Shown here: positions 1 to 8,579 of the stretch, piece after piece
Layout of the letters: each line of letters starts with the position of its first letter
How positions within the stretch are numbered: the stretch's first letter is position 1
NCBI RefSeq assembly: GCF_022376445.1
Contig: NW_025955705.1
Location: 1-13,560 of the forward strand
From: Fomitopsis serialis
Taxonomy: Eukaryota; Basidiomycota; Agaricomycetes; Polyporales; Fomitopsidaceae
Reading direction: 5' to 3'
Length of the DNA stretch: 13,560 nucleotides
Notes under the pieces: generated by a model
Told to the model about the DNA's origin: nothing
Seen by the model: only the letters and a program-made list of their open reading frames with translations
Database searches by the model: none
Program-made: the position numbers and the translations under genes

Positions 1-485
1 GAAGTGATGATCAGCAGTGTTCAAATTGAGTGATACTCATATGAGACCAGATTCCCTTAACTCTGTACTGCATTCAGCTTGTGTGAATAAGACTATTCCT
101 TTGGAGGACTCACTCATTGTGAGGAAATGAATCATTCTAGATAGTCAAACACTATTTGGAAAGAATGTTGGCTGCAGGGAGTGAACATCATTATCCAACA
201 TGTATACCCCTTATCTCCTGTCCTGCATTCAGCTTCAAAGAATAAGACTATTCCTGTTGGGGATGTAGTCTGTGCATTGAAATAGCACATTCTAGATAGT
301 CAAACATTGTGGGAAAAGAAAACTGGCCTCAGGAGTTGAATAGTACGTTCTCAGAGAAGCCTGTGAGCATTTTTTATTTTGTATTCTCTGACCTAACTAG
401 GCATCTCTGTACACTAGGGAACATATACTGTACTCTGTGAATGAAGGGCTACCAGATGATACCAAATTTCCTTATATGGCAATCT
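1..485. other. AT-rich non-coding left flank
   Basis: No coding region is credible here: stops are frequent in all frames and base composition is clearly more AT-rich than the rest of the window. Apart from the two-copy direct repeat annotated separately, I see no RNA gene, promoter or known mobile-element end. The compositional border with the GC-rich arrays near 485 is abrupt, which suggests either an old junction between unrelated sequences or the edge of a heterochromatic repeat block. Confidence 0.6.
64..345. repeat. Two-copy direct repeat, period about 155 bp
   Basis: Copy A (about 68-187) and copy B (about 223-343) share long matching blocks: CTGCATTCAGCTT, GAATAAGACTATTCCT, CATTCTAGATAGTCAAACA and a GGAAAAGAA-like block, each ending in an AGTTGAA/AGTGAA-type sequence. 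Spacing between equivalent positions is 155 bp. The copies differ by substitutions and small indels, so the duplication is not recent. It could be two units of a longer tandem satellite continuing left of the window. No coding potential is seen. Confidence 0.8.
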
Positions 486-487
486 GA

Positions 488-935
488 TGGCCCGGCCGTT
501 TTTCACCGAGCTCGGTGGTTTAACCTCGGCCATTTCCGAGCTCAGTGCTTCAACAACAAACTCGGTCATTGAACACTCAGCTCGGCCCTTTAACTGGGCC
601 CCTTAACACTGAGCTCAATGCTTTGATACTGACCTCGGCGGTTTTCACCGAGCTCGGCGCTTGAAACCTCGGCCCGAGCTCGGCGCTCGAAACCTCGGCC
701 CGAGCCTCGGCCATTTATCCTCGGCGCCGAGCCCGGCCAATTTTTCTCGGCCACCGGGCCTAGCTGTTTAACCTCGGTGGTTCAATACTGTGCTCAGTGG
801 CTCACTACTGAGCTCGGTGGTTTGATACCGAGCTTGGTGGCTCATCTCTGGGCTCGGTGGTTCAACTCTGAGCTCGGTGGGTGGTTAAATATTGAGCTTG
901 GTTGATACAACCTTGGTCATTTTCCAGCTGAGCTT
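488..935. repeat. Degenerate minisatellite based on GAGCTCGG
   Basis: The motif (A/C)(C/T)(C/T)GAGCTCGGTGGTT recurs with many variants, for example near 513, 645, 815, 850 and 868, at roughly 20-22 bp spacing in the best stretch (about 790-890). The core GAGCTC is a palindrome, and many units also contain CTCGGCC. No gene is visible. The array passes directly into the CCGGCCGG array near 950. Function unknown; it may be satellite-like repeat or the diverged leader of a neighbouring element. Confidence 0.8.
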
Positions 936-949
936 GGGGGTTAACAATT

Positions 950-1700
950 CTTGTTGTTATATCACCGGCAGATCAATTCTGGGCTGGTTTTGGAGAAGCC
1001 CGGCCGGTCTGTTCATCTGGGGTTTAGCTGGCTGGATGATTACAAACTAGCCCGGCCGGATTGTTTACAGCCCAGATTCCGCAAGGCTTCCGGCCGGATG
1101 TTTGGAAGGTGGAATTTTGCCCGGCCGGACTGTTTCATCTGGGGTCTGGCCGGAAGGTTAGAAACCAACCCCCGGTCCCGGCCGGAACATTGAGAATCCA
1201 AATCTTTGGAGGCCTCCAGCCGGATCATTGCTGAGTGCGCCGGCCGGACCATTGCTGAGTGCTCCGGCCAGACCATTGCTGAGTGCTCCGGCTGGACCGT
1301 TGAGAGCCCAAATTTTCGAGGCCTCCGGCTGGGACACTGATCAAAGGTCCGGCCGAAACGTTGGGCATGTGTCCAGCCGGACCGTAGGAAGCCTAAATCT
1401 TTCGAGGCCTCCGGCCGGACCGTTGACCAGAGCTCCGGCCGGGACGTTGGATAACAGTCCGGCCGGACCGTAGGAAACCCATATTTCTCAAGGCCTCCGG
1501 CCGGTACGTTCACCAGAGCTCCGGCCGGAACGTTACCCAACACTCCGGCCGGACCATTCCAAACTACCACCCTCCCTCCGGCCGGTTCGTTGCTGGCGGC
1601 GGCCGCTCCAAACGGTAGACCCGGAGTGCTCCGGCCGAGCCCGGGTACACCGTTAGAAACGGGCCAAATGCACTCCGGGTGGACCGTTCGAAACGGTCAA
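950..1700. repeat. CCGGCCGG repeat array with 86-bp higher-order period
   Basis: More than twenty units of the form CTCCGGCCGGACCGTT are interspersed with variable spacers. A strict 24-bp tandem occurs three times at about 1222-1293. A higher-order unit starting at GGCCTCC recurs at 1320, 1406 and 1492, exactly 86 bp apart, each holding three CCGGCC-type subunits. The palindromic core gives ORF-like open frames on both strands (PAGPL-type peptides), which I regard as artefacts. The last units blend into the leader of the gag gene at about 1620-1700, so the array may be part of the element's 5' untranslated region or may have replaced its 5' LTR. Confidence 0.85.
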
Positions 1701-1780
1701 GTTCCACTCAGTAATGTGGAACAGGCAGGCCGCTACCACAAAGAGATAGCCGCGGCCGCTTTCAAAAGAAAGCATCTCCG

Positions 1781-4700
1781 ATGACGACCAATACGTCGTC
1801 ACCAACTGCCCCGAAAGGCAACCCAAGTGATGAGGCCTCGACCAGTAAGGTCGAGACTTCAGCGCAACCACATGGGACCTCGTCGTCTCCTTCCACCAAG
1901 AAGGAGCGTGAGGACCTAGGGCCCGAAGAAGGGGTATCGAGCAGGAGGGCTCAGTCATCTCGACGAGCGACTTCTACCGATACGACCAACACACAGGATG
2001 CGCCTGCGAAGGAGCATTCTGCTGGATCGAGGACAGAACAGCACAAACCTCGATCCCGAGCTTCCAGTGCAACCGGTTCTCGAACAGGATCCCGTACGGG
2101 ATCCCGTAAGGCGGCGAAAGTCTTGAGCGCACTTGACGACTTCAAGATATCGCTGGGCCAGCTCCGCGAGGAGTCTCGCCAGAATGCGGCCAACTTCGAC
2201 GCGAAGTTGGCTGCAGTATTGGAAGACGCAAACCAGAAAATGACAACTGTCCGCCAGGCAGCTGAGATGTCCGATACCGACGCAGTAAGTGACACGGAAT
2301 CGATACAGACGTCAGGGGTACGGGACACAGTACCCCAACCTGAGGACCAGGAGGACCCGGTTTTCAAGGCAGCCGCGGAGGCCATCAACTCCCCTCGCCA
2401 GCGAGGAGAGTTAGAAGAGGAGTACCAACGACGTCGGGCGGCAAGGGACAGGATCCCGATACCGACACGGACGACTACTACCCCGAGTAGTAGTCGCCAG
2501 GTAAGATCACCTTACTGGACGTCAGGGCCTGAGTATGATAAGATCCATTATCACTACCGGGCCCCACCGCAATCGCCCTCTCCTACCATGGTCCCACCGT
2601 TCAGGCGACCGTCGGTATCGAGCAGCAGTGGGACGGATGAGGGCACTGAACCAGTAACCCCATCCCCCGCGGAACGGAAGCATGGTACGACCCCTCGTTC
2701 GGAGGGCGTCCGACCGCAGGCCAGCGCATCTCAAAAGACCGCTGCTCGCGAAGAAATCAGGAGGTACTTCCGCGGGGAAGTACCCAAACCTGATAACAGA
2801 TCCACGTACTCCCGAGAGGGAGTACGAGTATCATTCCCACCCGGAGTAGGGGGTTCCAGTTCGTCGTCTGGACAGACGAGCCATGAGTACGACTACCAAG
2901 GCATGTACTCCTACATGCAAGGTAGTAGTACTCATGAACACGGACCATCCACATCCGAAAGGGACATGGATGGCCCAGCGCACAACACCAGTCGCTCCCT
3001 CGATCGATGCCTAGGCATGATTGAGGAACTGGTGAGTGACGATCCAGACGGTGAAGCACCAGGTTACTTGAGGTCGGCCAAGATGGACAAGCCGTCCACC
3101 TGGGCTGGCACCGATGACCTATACCGGTTCGAAGAATGGCTCTTCGAACTATTAACGTACTTCTCAGTGCTCCGGATAACGGGTCCACGTTTAGACATGG
3201 ACTGGTTACGGCTCACCGGGAATGCGTTGACTGACGGTGCCAAAGATTGGTATTTCCGTCATGTACAGTCTCCTCGACGGACGAGGCGACATTGGCGGTT
3301 CGCGGAAGCAATCGCCGCACTGCACCGGCGATTCATTCACCAAGATGGTGAAATTAAGGCCGCTGAATCGTGGAATAAGGTGACCTACCACAAGAGTGGT
3401 GGGGTCACCGAATTACTCGACAGGATGTCCCAGTACGCCGACCGCATGACGGAGCGTCCTGGGGACTATGAATGGAAGCGACGATTCCTAGCGGCACTAC
3501 CTTCAGACATGGAGGAGACCTTACGAAAGGTCTCCTACATCTCGCCCGAACGATCGTCGTTCGGTAAGATGGTGAAGGCAGCAAGCGACTACGAGTTTGC
3601 GATGTTGTCGGCGGCGGCCTCTAAGACGACCCCGTCAACCACCACCACCAGAGATGGTGGTGGTACATCGAAGCCCGTTGCCCCAGCAGTCCTGGCCGGT
3701 CGAGCCAGGACGACTGGTCCGTTCGCTCGATTCATGACCCGACCAAGTGTGGGGGCCGTGGTGGCGTCGAAGCCAGCACCACCGGTGTCCAAAGCGGTGG
3801 TGGTCAGCGACAAGGGTCCGCCGAAATCCACACCAGCGCCAGCAGGGAAAACGACCACTGGCGCGAGTGGTAGCACCATAGTGTGCTGGAGTTGCGGCGA
3901 GCCCGGACACACTTCTCGAGAAAAGGAGAAGTGTAAGAACGGTGGCAGAATGCCGCCCAGCAAGACGGGTCGCATGTATGCGGCACGGATTGCGGAGGAC
4001 AGTGGGGAGGACCAGGACGATGGATTCGTCCATGTCCAGCCCGAGTCTAACGAGCACGTCGACCAGACGGTGGACGTGCCCGACTACGACAACGGGAATG
4101 TGACCGACCATCCTCAATCTGAGTATGGCGGGTCGCAATACGCATACGACGACCCAGGAGACGAGTCTCCTGTGGACGAGTATGACGATGAGGATGGAGC
4201 TGTAGCGCAGCTCGGGCTCATGACATTCCGAGCAATGCGCGTGGAACGCCGATCGTCGACTCGGGTGAGCCAGGAAAACCTGGCACACCCATCGTATAAT
4301 GCCGCCATGACGGACATTACCCGAATGAGCGCGATACAAACGCTACCGCCAGCCCGTACCATGAAGGCGGCCTGGCTGTACGACTCGAAGATCCGAAGGA
4401 CCTCCGAGCCGGCGGACCAGCCAGAACGCAGTCCCGAAGCGACTCGGACGCTCTGCGCGGAGATCGACGTCAATGGCGTGAAGGCGTACACGCTGTTCGA
4501 CACAGGGTGTACGACCGATGCCATGTCCCCGGAACTGGCGTTCCTGGCCAAGGCCGACAGGGTAGATCTGAGGGAGCCCCTCAATCTACAGCTAGGTACG
4601 AAGGGTAGTCGCACCACCATCAACTATGGAGCACGCCCCCGTATCCAGGTCGGCCCCGTGAACGGTGTCAACTACATGGACGTAGTTGACATCGACAGGT

Positions 4701-4900
4701 ACGACGTCGTTCTGGGAACCACGTTCTGCATCAAGCACAACGTGGTCCTCGACTTCCGCACCCACCAGATCTGGGTCGATGGGGTGGCAGTACCGGCCTA
4801 CACGGTGGCCCAGGAAGCGGAAGTTCTGGAGCATCGGCGGGATACACGGAGTGCGCGACTGATGGCACAGCTCCGCCTCGCGTCATCATCGAAGCAATAG
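1781..4900 (+). CDS. Gag polyprotein with zinc knuckle and aspartic protease
   Basis: A 1039-residue protein starting at the ATG at 1781. Residues 1-430 are low-complexity, rich in S, T, P and charged residues, with a GSRTGSRTGSRK repeat near 105 and a short possible helix around 115-150. Residues about 436-615 resemble the retrotransposon gag capsid domain (W..TDDLYRFEEWLFELLTYF, then TDGAKDWYF, F..AL..RF, LPSDMEETLR). A zinc knuckle starts at residue 702 (CWSC...H...C) with spacing CX2CX4HX7C instead of the usual HX4C. The protease has its catalytic LFDTG at residue 907 and a distal V-V-L-G-T motif. It would form particles, bind element RNA and cut the polyprotein. The TAG stop at 4898-4900 ends the frame; RT lies in the -1 frame, overlapping by 211 nt. 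Having the protease on the gag frame rather than the pol frame is noteworthy. Confidence 0.92.
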   Translation: MTTNTSSPTAPKGNPSDEASTSKVETSAQPHGTSSSPSTKKEREDLGPEEGVSSRRAQSSRRATSTDTTNTQDAPAKEHSAGSRTEQHKPRSRASSATGSRTGSRTGSRKAAKVLSALDDFKISLGQLREESRQNAANFDAKLAAVLEDANQKMTTVRQAAEMSDTDAVSDTESIQTSGVRDTVPQPEDQEDPVFKAAAEAINSPRQRGELEEEYQRRRAARDRIPIPTRTTTTPSSSRQVRSPYWTSGPEYDKIHYHYRAPPQSPSPTMVPPFRRPSVSSSSGTDEGTEPVTPSPAERKHGTTPRSEGVRPQASASQKTAAREEIRRYFRGEVPKPDNRSTYSREGVRVSFPPGVGGSSSSSGQTSHEYDYQGMYSYMQGSSTHEHGPSTSERDMDGPAHNTSRSLDRCLGMIEELVSDDPDGEAPGYLRSAKMDKPSTWAGTDDLYRFEEWLFELLTYFSVLRITGPRLDMDWLRLTGNALTDGAKDWYFRHVQSPRRTRRHWRFAEAIAALHRRFIHQDGEIKAAESWNKVTYHKSGGVTELLDRMSQYADRMTERPGDYEWKRRFLAALPSDMEETLRKVSYISPERSSFGKMVKAASDYEFAMLSAAASKTTPSTTTTRDGGGTSKPVAPAVLAGRARTTGPFARFMTRPSVGAVVASKPAPPVSKAVVVSDKGPPKSTPAPAGKTTTGASGSTIVCWSCGEPGHTSREKEKCKNGGRMPPSKTGRMYAARIAEDSGEDQDDGFVHVQPESNEHVDQTVDVPDYDNGNVTDHPQSEYGGSQYAYDDPGDESPVDEYDDEDGAVAQLGLMTFRAMRVERRSSTRVSQENLAHPSYNAAMTDITRMSAIQTLPPARTMKAAWLYDSKIRRTSEPADQPERSPEATRTLCAEIDVNGVKAYTLFDTGCTTDAMSPELAFLAKADRVDLREPLNLQLGTKGSRTTINYGARPRIQVGPVNGVNYMDVVDIDRYDVVLGTTFCIKHNVVLDFRTHQIWVDGVAVPAYTVAQEAEVLEHRRDTRSARLMAQLRLASSSKQ
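4690..4900 (+). other. Gag-protease / pol overlap in the -1 frame
   Basis: The pol frame is open from just after a TGA at 4687-4689, so it overlaps the end of gag-protease by 211 nt. A -1 frameshift anywhere in this overlap would join the proteins. I see no classic X-XXY-YYZ slippery heptamer in the zero frame near the stop. A 10-bp hairpin (4666-4691) and an 8-bp hairpin (4718-4746) sit at the start of the overlap. Alternatives are re-initiation at the first pol ATG (4963, 62 nt after the stop) or loss of one base in this copy. Confidence 0.6.
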
Positions 4901-4962
4901 GGTTGCGCGGCGAGATCCACCGCGGTGCAACCCCCCAGTCTCGCTTCGCTGAGGAAGGGCCT

Positions 4963-5949
4963 ATGGTCTCAAGGGGGGAAGGGATCGACGTCGCCGTCGA
5001 TTCCTTGGTGGAAATAGCAACGAAAGAATCGATACCACGTCCAAAGTTGGAGGTGGTACCAGAGAAAACAGTGAAAAAAATGAAAGTACCACGCCCTAGT
5101 ATGGACGTGGTACCTAACATTACAAAAAATGGACTGGAAGTTCGTGAAGTACCCGATCCACCACGTCTGAAACCAGAGGTGGTGAACCGTCGGAAGGTAC
5201 CGGTGCGAACAGGTAACCGACACGACACCGCAATGCCGGACATTGCGGAGGCCAATGTACCTATGGTACATTCAGCACAACAACCGCGTCGGGACTCACT
5301 TGGTCGATTGGACCCATTGGGTACAAACGATGAGGTAGACCGAGCCATACTAAACTTCCTCAAGGATGAGGAAGTTCGGCAGACACTCGACGACGACCCG
5401 CAGGTCGTCGCGAACAGGGAACAATGGATGAAAATGTGCGAGGACATCATGTGTTCCCCACCTCTCGAATTACCGCCGTTTCGAGATGTGAACCACCGCA
5501 TACCTCTCATCGACCCTGACCTGTCCCTCCGGTACCACCTGCCCAGGTGTCCGGAGGCCATGAAACCGCAACTGCTCGACAAAATCGAACGGTACACGGC
5601 GGCAGGATGGTGGCAACCCATCCAGACGTCCCAGATCCCGAATGGTCAAGCAGCCCCACTTCTTTGCATAGCGAAGAAGTCGGGCAAACTACGTACAGTT
5701 ATCGATGCGAGGAAACGCAACGACAACACGCGGAAAGACGTGACGCCTTTCCCTGACCAAGACCAGATCCGTATGGATGTGGCCCGGGCGAAGTTCAGGT
5801 CAAAGATTGACCTGTCCGACGCGTACGAACAGATCCGTATCGTGGCGGAGGATGTCTGGAAGACGGCGTTCTCCACCCCATACGGCACGTTCATCAGTCT
5901 GGTGATGCAACAGGTGACGCCAATGCACCAGCGACTTTCCAGTCGCTGA
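4963..5949 (+). CDS. Pol, 5' segment: linker and N-terminal reverse transcriptase (frameshifted)
   Basis: The first ATG in this frame is at 4963; upstream the frame is open back into gag. Residues 1-170 from that ATG are a linker with a repeated (I/V)PRP...VVP motif. RT homology begins around 5545 (LLDKIERYTAAGWWQP), followed by APLLCIAKKSGKLRTVIDARKRN, the catalytic-palm motif KIDLSDAYEQIR (5803-5838; the first catalytic Asp lies in LSDAY) and KTAFSTPYGTF. The frame then breaks: after MQQ (codons ending 5913) the expected GDxNAPATFQ block continues in the -1 frame, and this frame stops at 5947-5949. One base appears to be missing next to the GG at 5913-5914. This is either a disabling mutation or a sequencing error. 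Confidence 0.88.
   Translation: MVSRGEGIDVAVDSLVEIATKESIPRPKLEVVPEKTVKKMKVPRPSMDVVPNITKNGLEVREVPDPPRLKPEVVNRRKVPVRTGNRHDTAMPDIAEANVPMVHSAQQPRRDSLGRLDPLGTNDEVDRAILNFLKDEEVRQTLDDDPQVVANREQWMKMCEDIMCSPPLELPPFRDVNHRIPLIDPDLSLRYHLPRCPEAMKPQLLDKIERYTAAGWWQPIQTSQIPNGQAAPLLCIAKKSGKLRTVIDARKRNDNTRKDVTPFPDQDQIRMDVARAKFRSKIDLSDAYEQIRIVAEDVWKTAFSTPYGTFISLVMQQVTPMHQRLSSR
5033..5184 (+). repeat. Three diverged hairpin-bearing repeats in the pol linker
   Basis: Three related segments encode IPRPKLEVVP, VPRPSMDVVP and PPRLKPEVVN. Each forms a hairpin in the same register: TACCAC/GTGGTA at 5033-5058, the same arms extended to 8 bp at 5086-5113, and CACCAC/GTGGTG at 5159-5184. The outer T-A pair of units 1 and 2 is a C-G pair in unit 3, and the right-hand change is synonymous (GTA to GTG). 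Confidence 0.75.
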
Positions 5950-8579
5950 TGACTACAATATTCCGGGACTGTATCGGCCGGTTCGTCCACGTATACTTAG
6001 ATGACATATTCGTGTTCTCCGATACAATCGAAGAACACGAAGAACATCTAAGGATAGTATTCGAGAGACTGAGGAAGGCGAAGCTCTACCTCAGTCAAAC
6101 GAAATGCGACCTCTACTCGAGGCGCATGGACTGTCTGGGTCATCTAATAGATGACCGAGGACTACACGCCGACCGTGACAAGATGGAGAGGATTCGCACA
6201 TGGCGAGCCCCGCGATCGTACAAGGAAGTACAGCGCTTCCTTGGACTGGTCAATTACCTCGCGCACTTCTTGCCCGAGATAAGTGGTTACACATCTCCGT
6301 TATCAGAGATGTGTCGCAATGAACGAACATTCGTATGGCGTGCGCTGCACGACAAGTGTTTTGAAGCCATCAAAGCACTTGCCAGTCGCGCACCCATACT
6401 CAAGCCCATCGACCCGAAGGTCGATGAGCCCATCTGGGTCATCACAGACGCCTCCGTCTTCGGAGTCGGAGCCGTCTATGGTCAAGGACCCGAGTGGCAG
6501 ACGTGTCGACCTGCAGGGTTCCTATCCAAGAAGTTCTCGAGTGCACAACGCGCGTACCATACGTACGAGCAGGAGGCACTCGGAATTATGGAAGCCCTCC
6601 TCAAATGGGAGGACAAGCTGCTTGGCCGAAAAGTCAACATCGTCACGGACCATAAGGCCCTGACGTTCTTCAACGGCGTCGCCAATCCATCGAACCGGCA
6701 GGTTCGATGGTATGAGTACATCTCCCGCTTTGATTGTACGATATCGTACATCAAAGGCAGCGACAACAAGGTTGCCGACTGTTTGTCGAGGTACTACGAG
6801 AACGACACGCCGGACGACGTGGTCCCCATTCACCACATGGTGAATGCGGACGAACGGCTTGACCCCATGCGAGACGACCTGCCTTCCAATCGCATTCTCG
6901 AACTGAGAATGGGACAGATGGCGGCTCAAAGGTTGGACGAGAAGCGTCACGAACGTGAGACTGAGGCAGCAGCAATGGCTGCGGCGCAGAACAAGGACAT
7001 TAGCAACGAAGCTATCGACCTCAGCGACCCGACGGTGGCTGAGGCCTTGACGTCGGGACCACCCTTGCGGACGAAGGTGGAACGAGATGTCGACTTCATC
7101 AAGACAGTGAAGTCGGGGTACCGAAACGACCATACGTTTCGTAAAGTGCTGGAGAATCCCCAGCACTTCAAGACCTTCGCAGTGCGCGACGGTCTGATCT
7201 ACACAAAGAACCGCCAAGGAGTGGAGGTTCTATGTGTACCGAGGGTGCCGTTAAAACGTCGGTCGCTCACTGAGGTAGTGATCGACCACGCACATACCAC
7301 ACTGGGGCACTTCGGGCCGCAGAAAACGTCCGAATACATCAGACGTTGGTACTGGTGGCCGAGAATAGGTAAGGATGTCGACATGTTCTGCGTAACGTGC
7401 GGAACATGTCAGACGGCGAAACCGCGCAACCACCTACAAGCAGGGTGGTTGCACTCGCTACCAATTCCTACGAGGCCATGGATTTCCATGTCCATGGATT
7501 TCGTAGGACCGTTCCCGCAAGTCAATGGGTACGACTACCTGTGGGTAGTTGTATGCCGCCTCACGTCCATGGTACACCTCATACCTATCAAAACGACGAC
7601 TACGGCCGCCGAACTCGCTGAACTCTACGTTCGCGAGATAGTACGACTACATGGACTCCCTGAGTCCATAGTCTCCGACCGAGATACGAAATTCACGTCA
7701 AAATTCTGGCGTGAAGTTCATAGGCTCCTAGGAGCGAAATTACTCATGTCGACGTCTTTCCATCCTCAGACGGATGGCATGACTGAGCGTGCGATACGTT
7801 CGGTATCCCAGATAATGCGGTCGATGGTCTCACCGGACCAACTCGACTGGGTAGATAGCTTACCCCTCACGGAGTTCGCTATCAACTCAGCATCCAGTGC
7901 ATCCACTGGATTCGCGCCGTTCGAGTTGAACTACGGATACATGCCCCGCATGATGGCCGGATTCTCCACGGACTCCAAGTACTCAGGAGTCCGTGAATTT
8001 GCCCAGCGAGCACGGCACTATCTGGAAATGGCACACGACGCTCTAATTGAGAGTCGTGTACACCAAACGTTCCACGCGAACAAATATCGACAAGAGGAAC
8101 CAGAGTTCCACACAGGATCTCAAGTGTATCTGAGCACGCAGAACCTAGCACTACCCAAGGGTCGTGCTCGGAAACTGATGCCCAAATTCATTGGGCCGTA
8201 TACAGTGACGGCGTGCAATCCAAGCACCTCCAACTATACGTTGGAGTTGCCGCAGGAATTGAAGGACCGGCGCATACACCCGACGTTCCATGTCTCCTTG
8301 CTTAGGAGACATGAGCCCAACGATGACGGTCTGTTCCCTAACCGGGAAGCCAAGTCGTTCTACGACTTCGGCAACGACGACCAGCAGGAATGGCTGGTCG
8401 ACGATATACTGGGTCATCGATGGGACGGCAACCGTGTCGAATTCCACGTCCGATGGACGCTCGGCGACACATCTTGGGAGCCGTACGCCCACTGCAAGGA
8501 CTTAGCGGCACTCGACGAGTACCTCACCTTACATGGCGCCAAATCATGGCGAACTCTTCCAAAGAAGAGTCCCAAGTAG
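5949..8579 (+). CDS. Pol, 3' segment: RT palm, RNase H, integrase, chromodomain
   Basis: The frame is open from at least 5913; 5949 is its first ATG, which sits inside RT and is probably not a real start. The RT active site YLDD is at 5994-6005, then the thumb (FLGLVNYLAHFLP). RNase H follows: ITDAS, TYEQEALGIMEALLKWEDKL, VTDHKAL and DNKVADCLSR supply the acidic residues. The integrase has an HX4H...CX2C zinc finger (about 7290-7410) and catalytic D (7497), D (7677) and E (7785), giving DX59D and DX35E, with PQTDG before TER. GPY-like KFIGPYTV is near 8184-8210, then RIHPTFHVSLLRRH, and a C-terminal chromodomain about 8388-8540 (EWLVDDILGHRW, FHVRWTLGDTSWEP). All key residues are present. A single TAG at 8577-8579 ends it, and the same frame stays open downstream. 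Confidence 0.95.
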   Translation: MTTIFRDCIGRFVHVYLDDIFVFSDTIEEHEEHLRIVFERLRKAKLYLSQTKCDLYSRRMDCLGHLIDDRGLHADRDKMERIRTWRAPRSYKEVQRFLGLVNYLAHFLPEISGYTSPLSEMCRNERTFVWRALHDKCFEAIKALASRAPILKPIDPKVDEPIWVITDASVFGVGAVYGQGPEWQTCRPAGFLSKKFSSAQRAYHTYEQEALGIMEALLKWEDKLLGRKVNIVTDHKALTFFNGVANPSNRQVRWYEYISRFDCTISYIKGSDNKVADCLSRYYENDTPDDVVPIHHMVNADERLDPMRDDLPSNRILELRMGQMAAQRLDEKRHERETEAAAMAAAQNKDISNEAIDLSDPTVAEALTSGPPLRTKVERDVDFIKTVKSGYRNDHTFRKVLENPQHFKTFAVRDGLIYTKNRQGVEVLCVPRVPLKRRSLTEVVIDHAHTTLGHFGPQKTSEYIRRWYWWPRIGKDVDMFCVTCGTCQTAKPRNHLQAGWLHSLPIPTRPWISMSMDFVGPFPQVNGYDYLWVVVCRLTSMVHLIPIKTTTTAAELAELYVREIVRLHGLPESIVSDRDTKFTSKFWREVHRLLGAKLLMSTSFHPQTDGMTERAIRSVSQIMRSMVSPDQLDWVDSLPLTEFAINSASSASTGFAPFELNYGYMPRMMAGFSTDSKYSGVREFAQRARHYLEMAHDALIESRVHQTFHANKYRQEEPEFHTGSQVYLSTQNLALPKGRARKLMPKFIGPYTVTACNPSTSNYTLELPQELKDRRIHPTFHVSLLRRHEPNDDGLFPNREAKSFYDFGNDDQQEWLVDDILGHRWDGNRVEFHVRWTLGDTSWEPYAHCKDLAALDEYLTLHGAKSWRTLPKKSPK

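Noticed and set aside
950..1600. Open frames on both strands encoding PAGPL- or RPE-rich peptides
   Set aside because: They lie wholly in the CCGGCCGG array; the repeat lacks stop codons by composition and the peptides are repeats of its unit.
950..1600. CRISPR-like regular repeats
   Set aside because: Repeat cores are short and degenerate, spacers are themselves repeated with an 86-bp period, and the context is eukaryotic.
1679..1700. Primer binding site beginning TGGACCGTTCGAAAC
   Set aside because: It looks partly tRNA-like, but it is one more unit of the upstream array (GGACCGTT) and no LTR end with CA precedes it at the right distance.
3641..3664. Hairpin of ACC/GGT triplets as strong evidence
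   Set aside because: It is kept in the list, but it is low-complexity and could arise by triplet expansion, so it should not be weighted like the others.
5905..5949. Programmed -1 frameshift within RT
   Set aside because: The break is in the middle of the RT domain at a GG pair, with no slippery heptamer. A lost base is simpler, although a hairpin starts 15 nt downstream.
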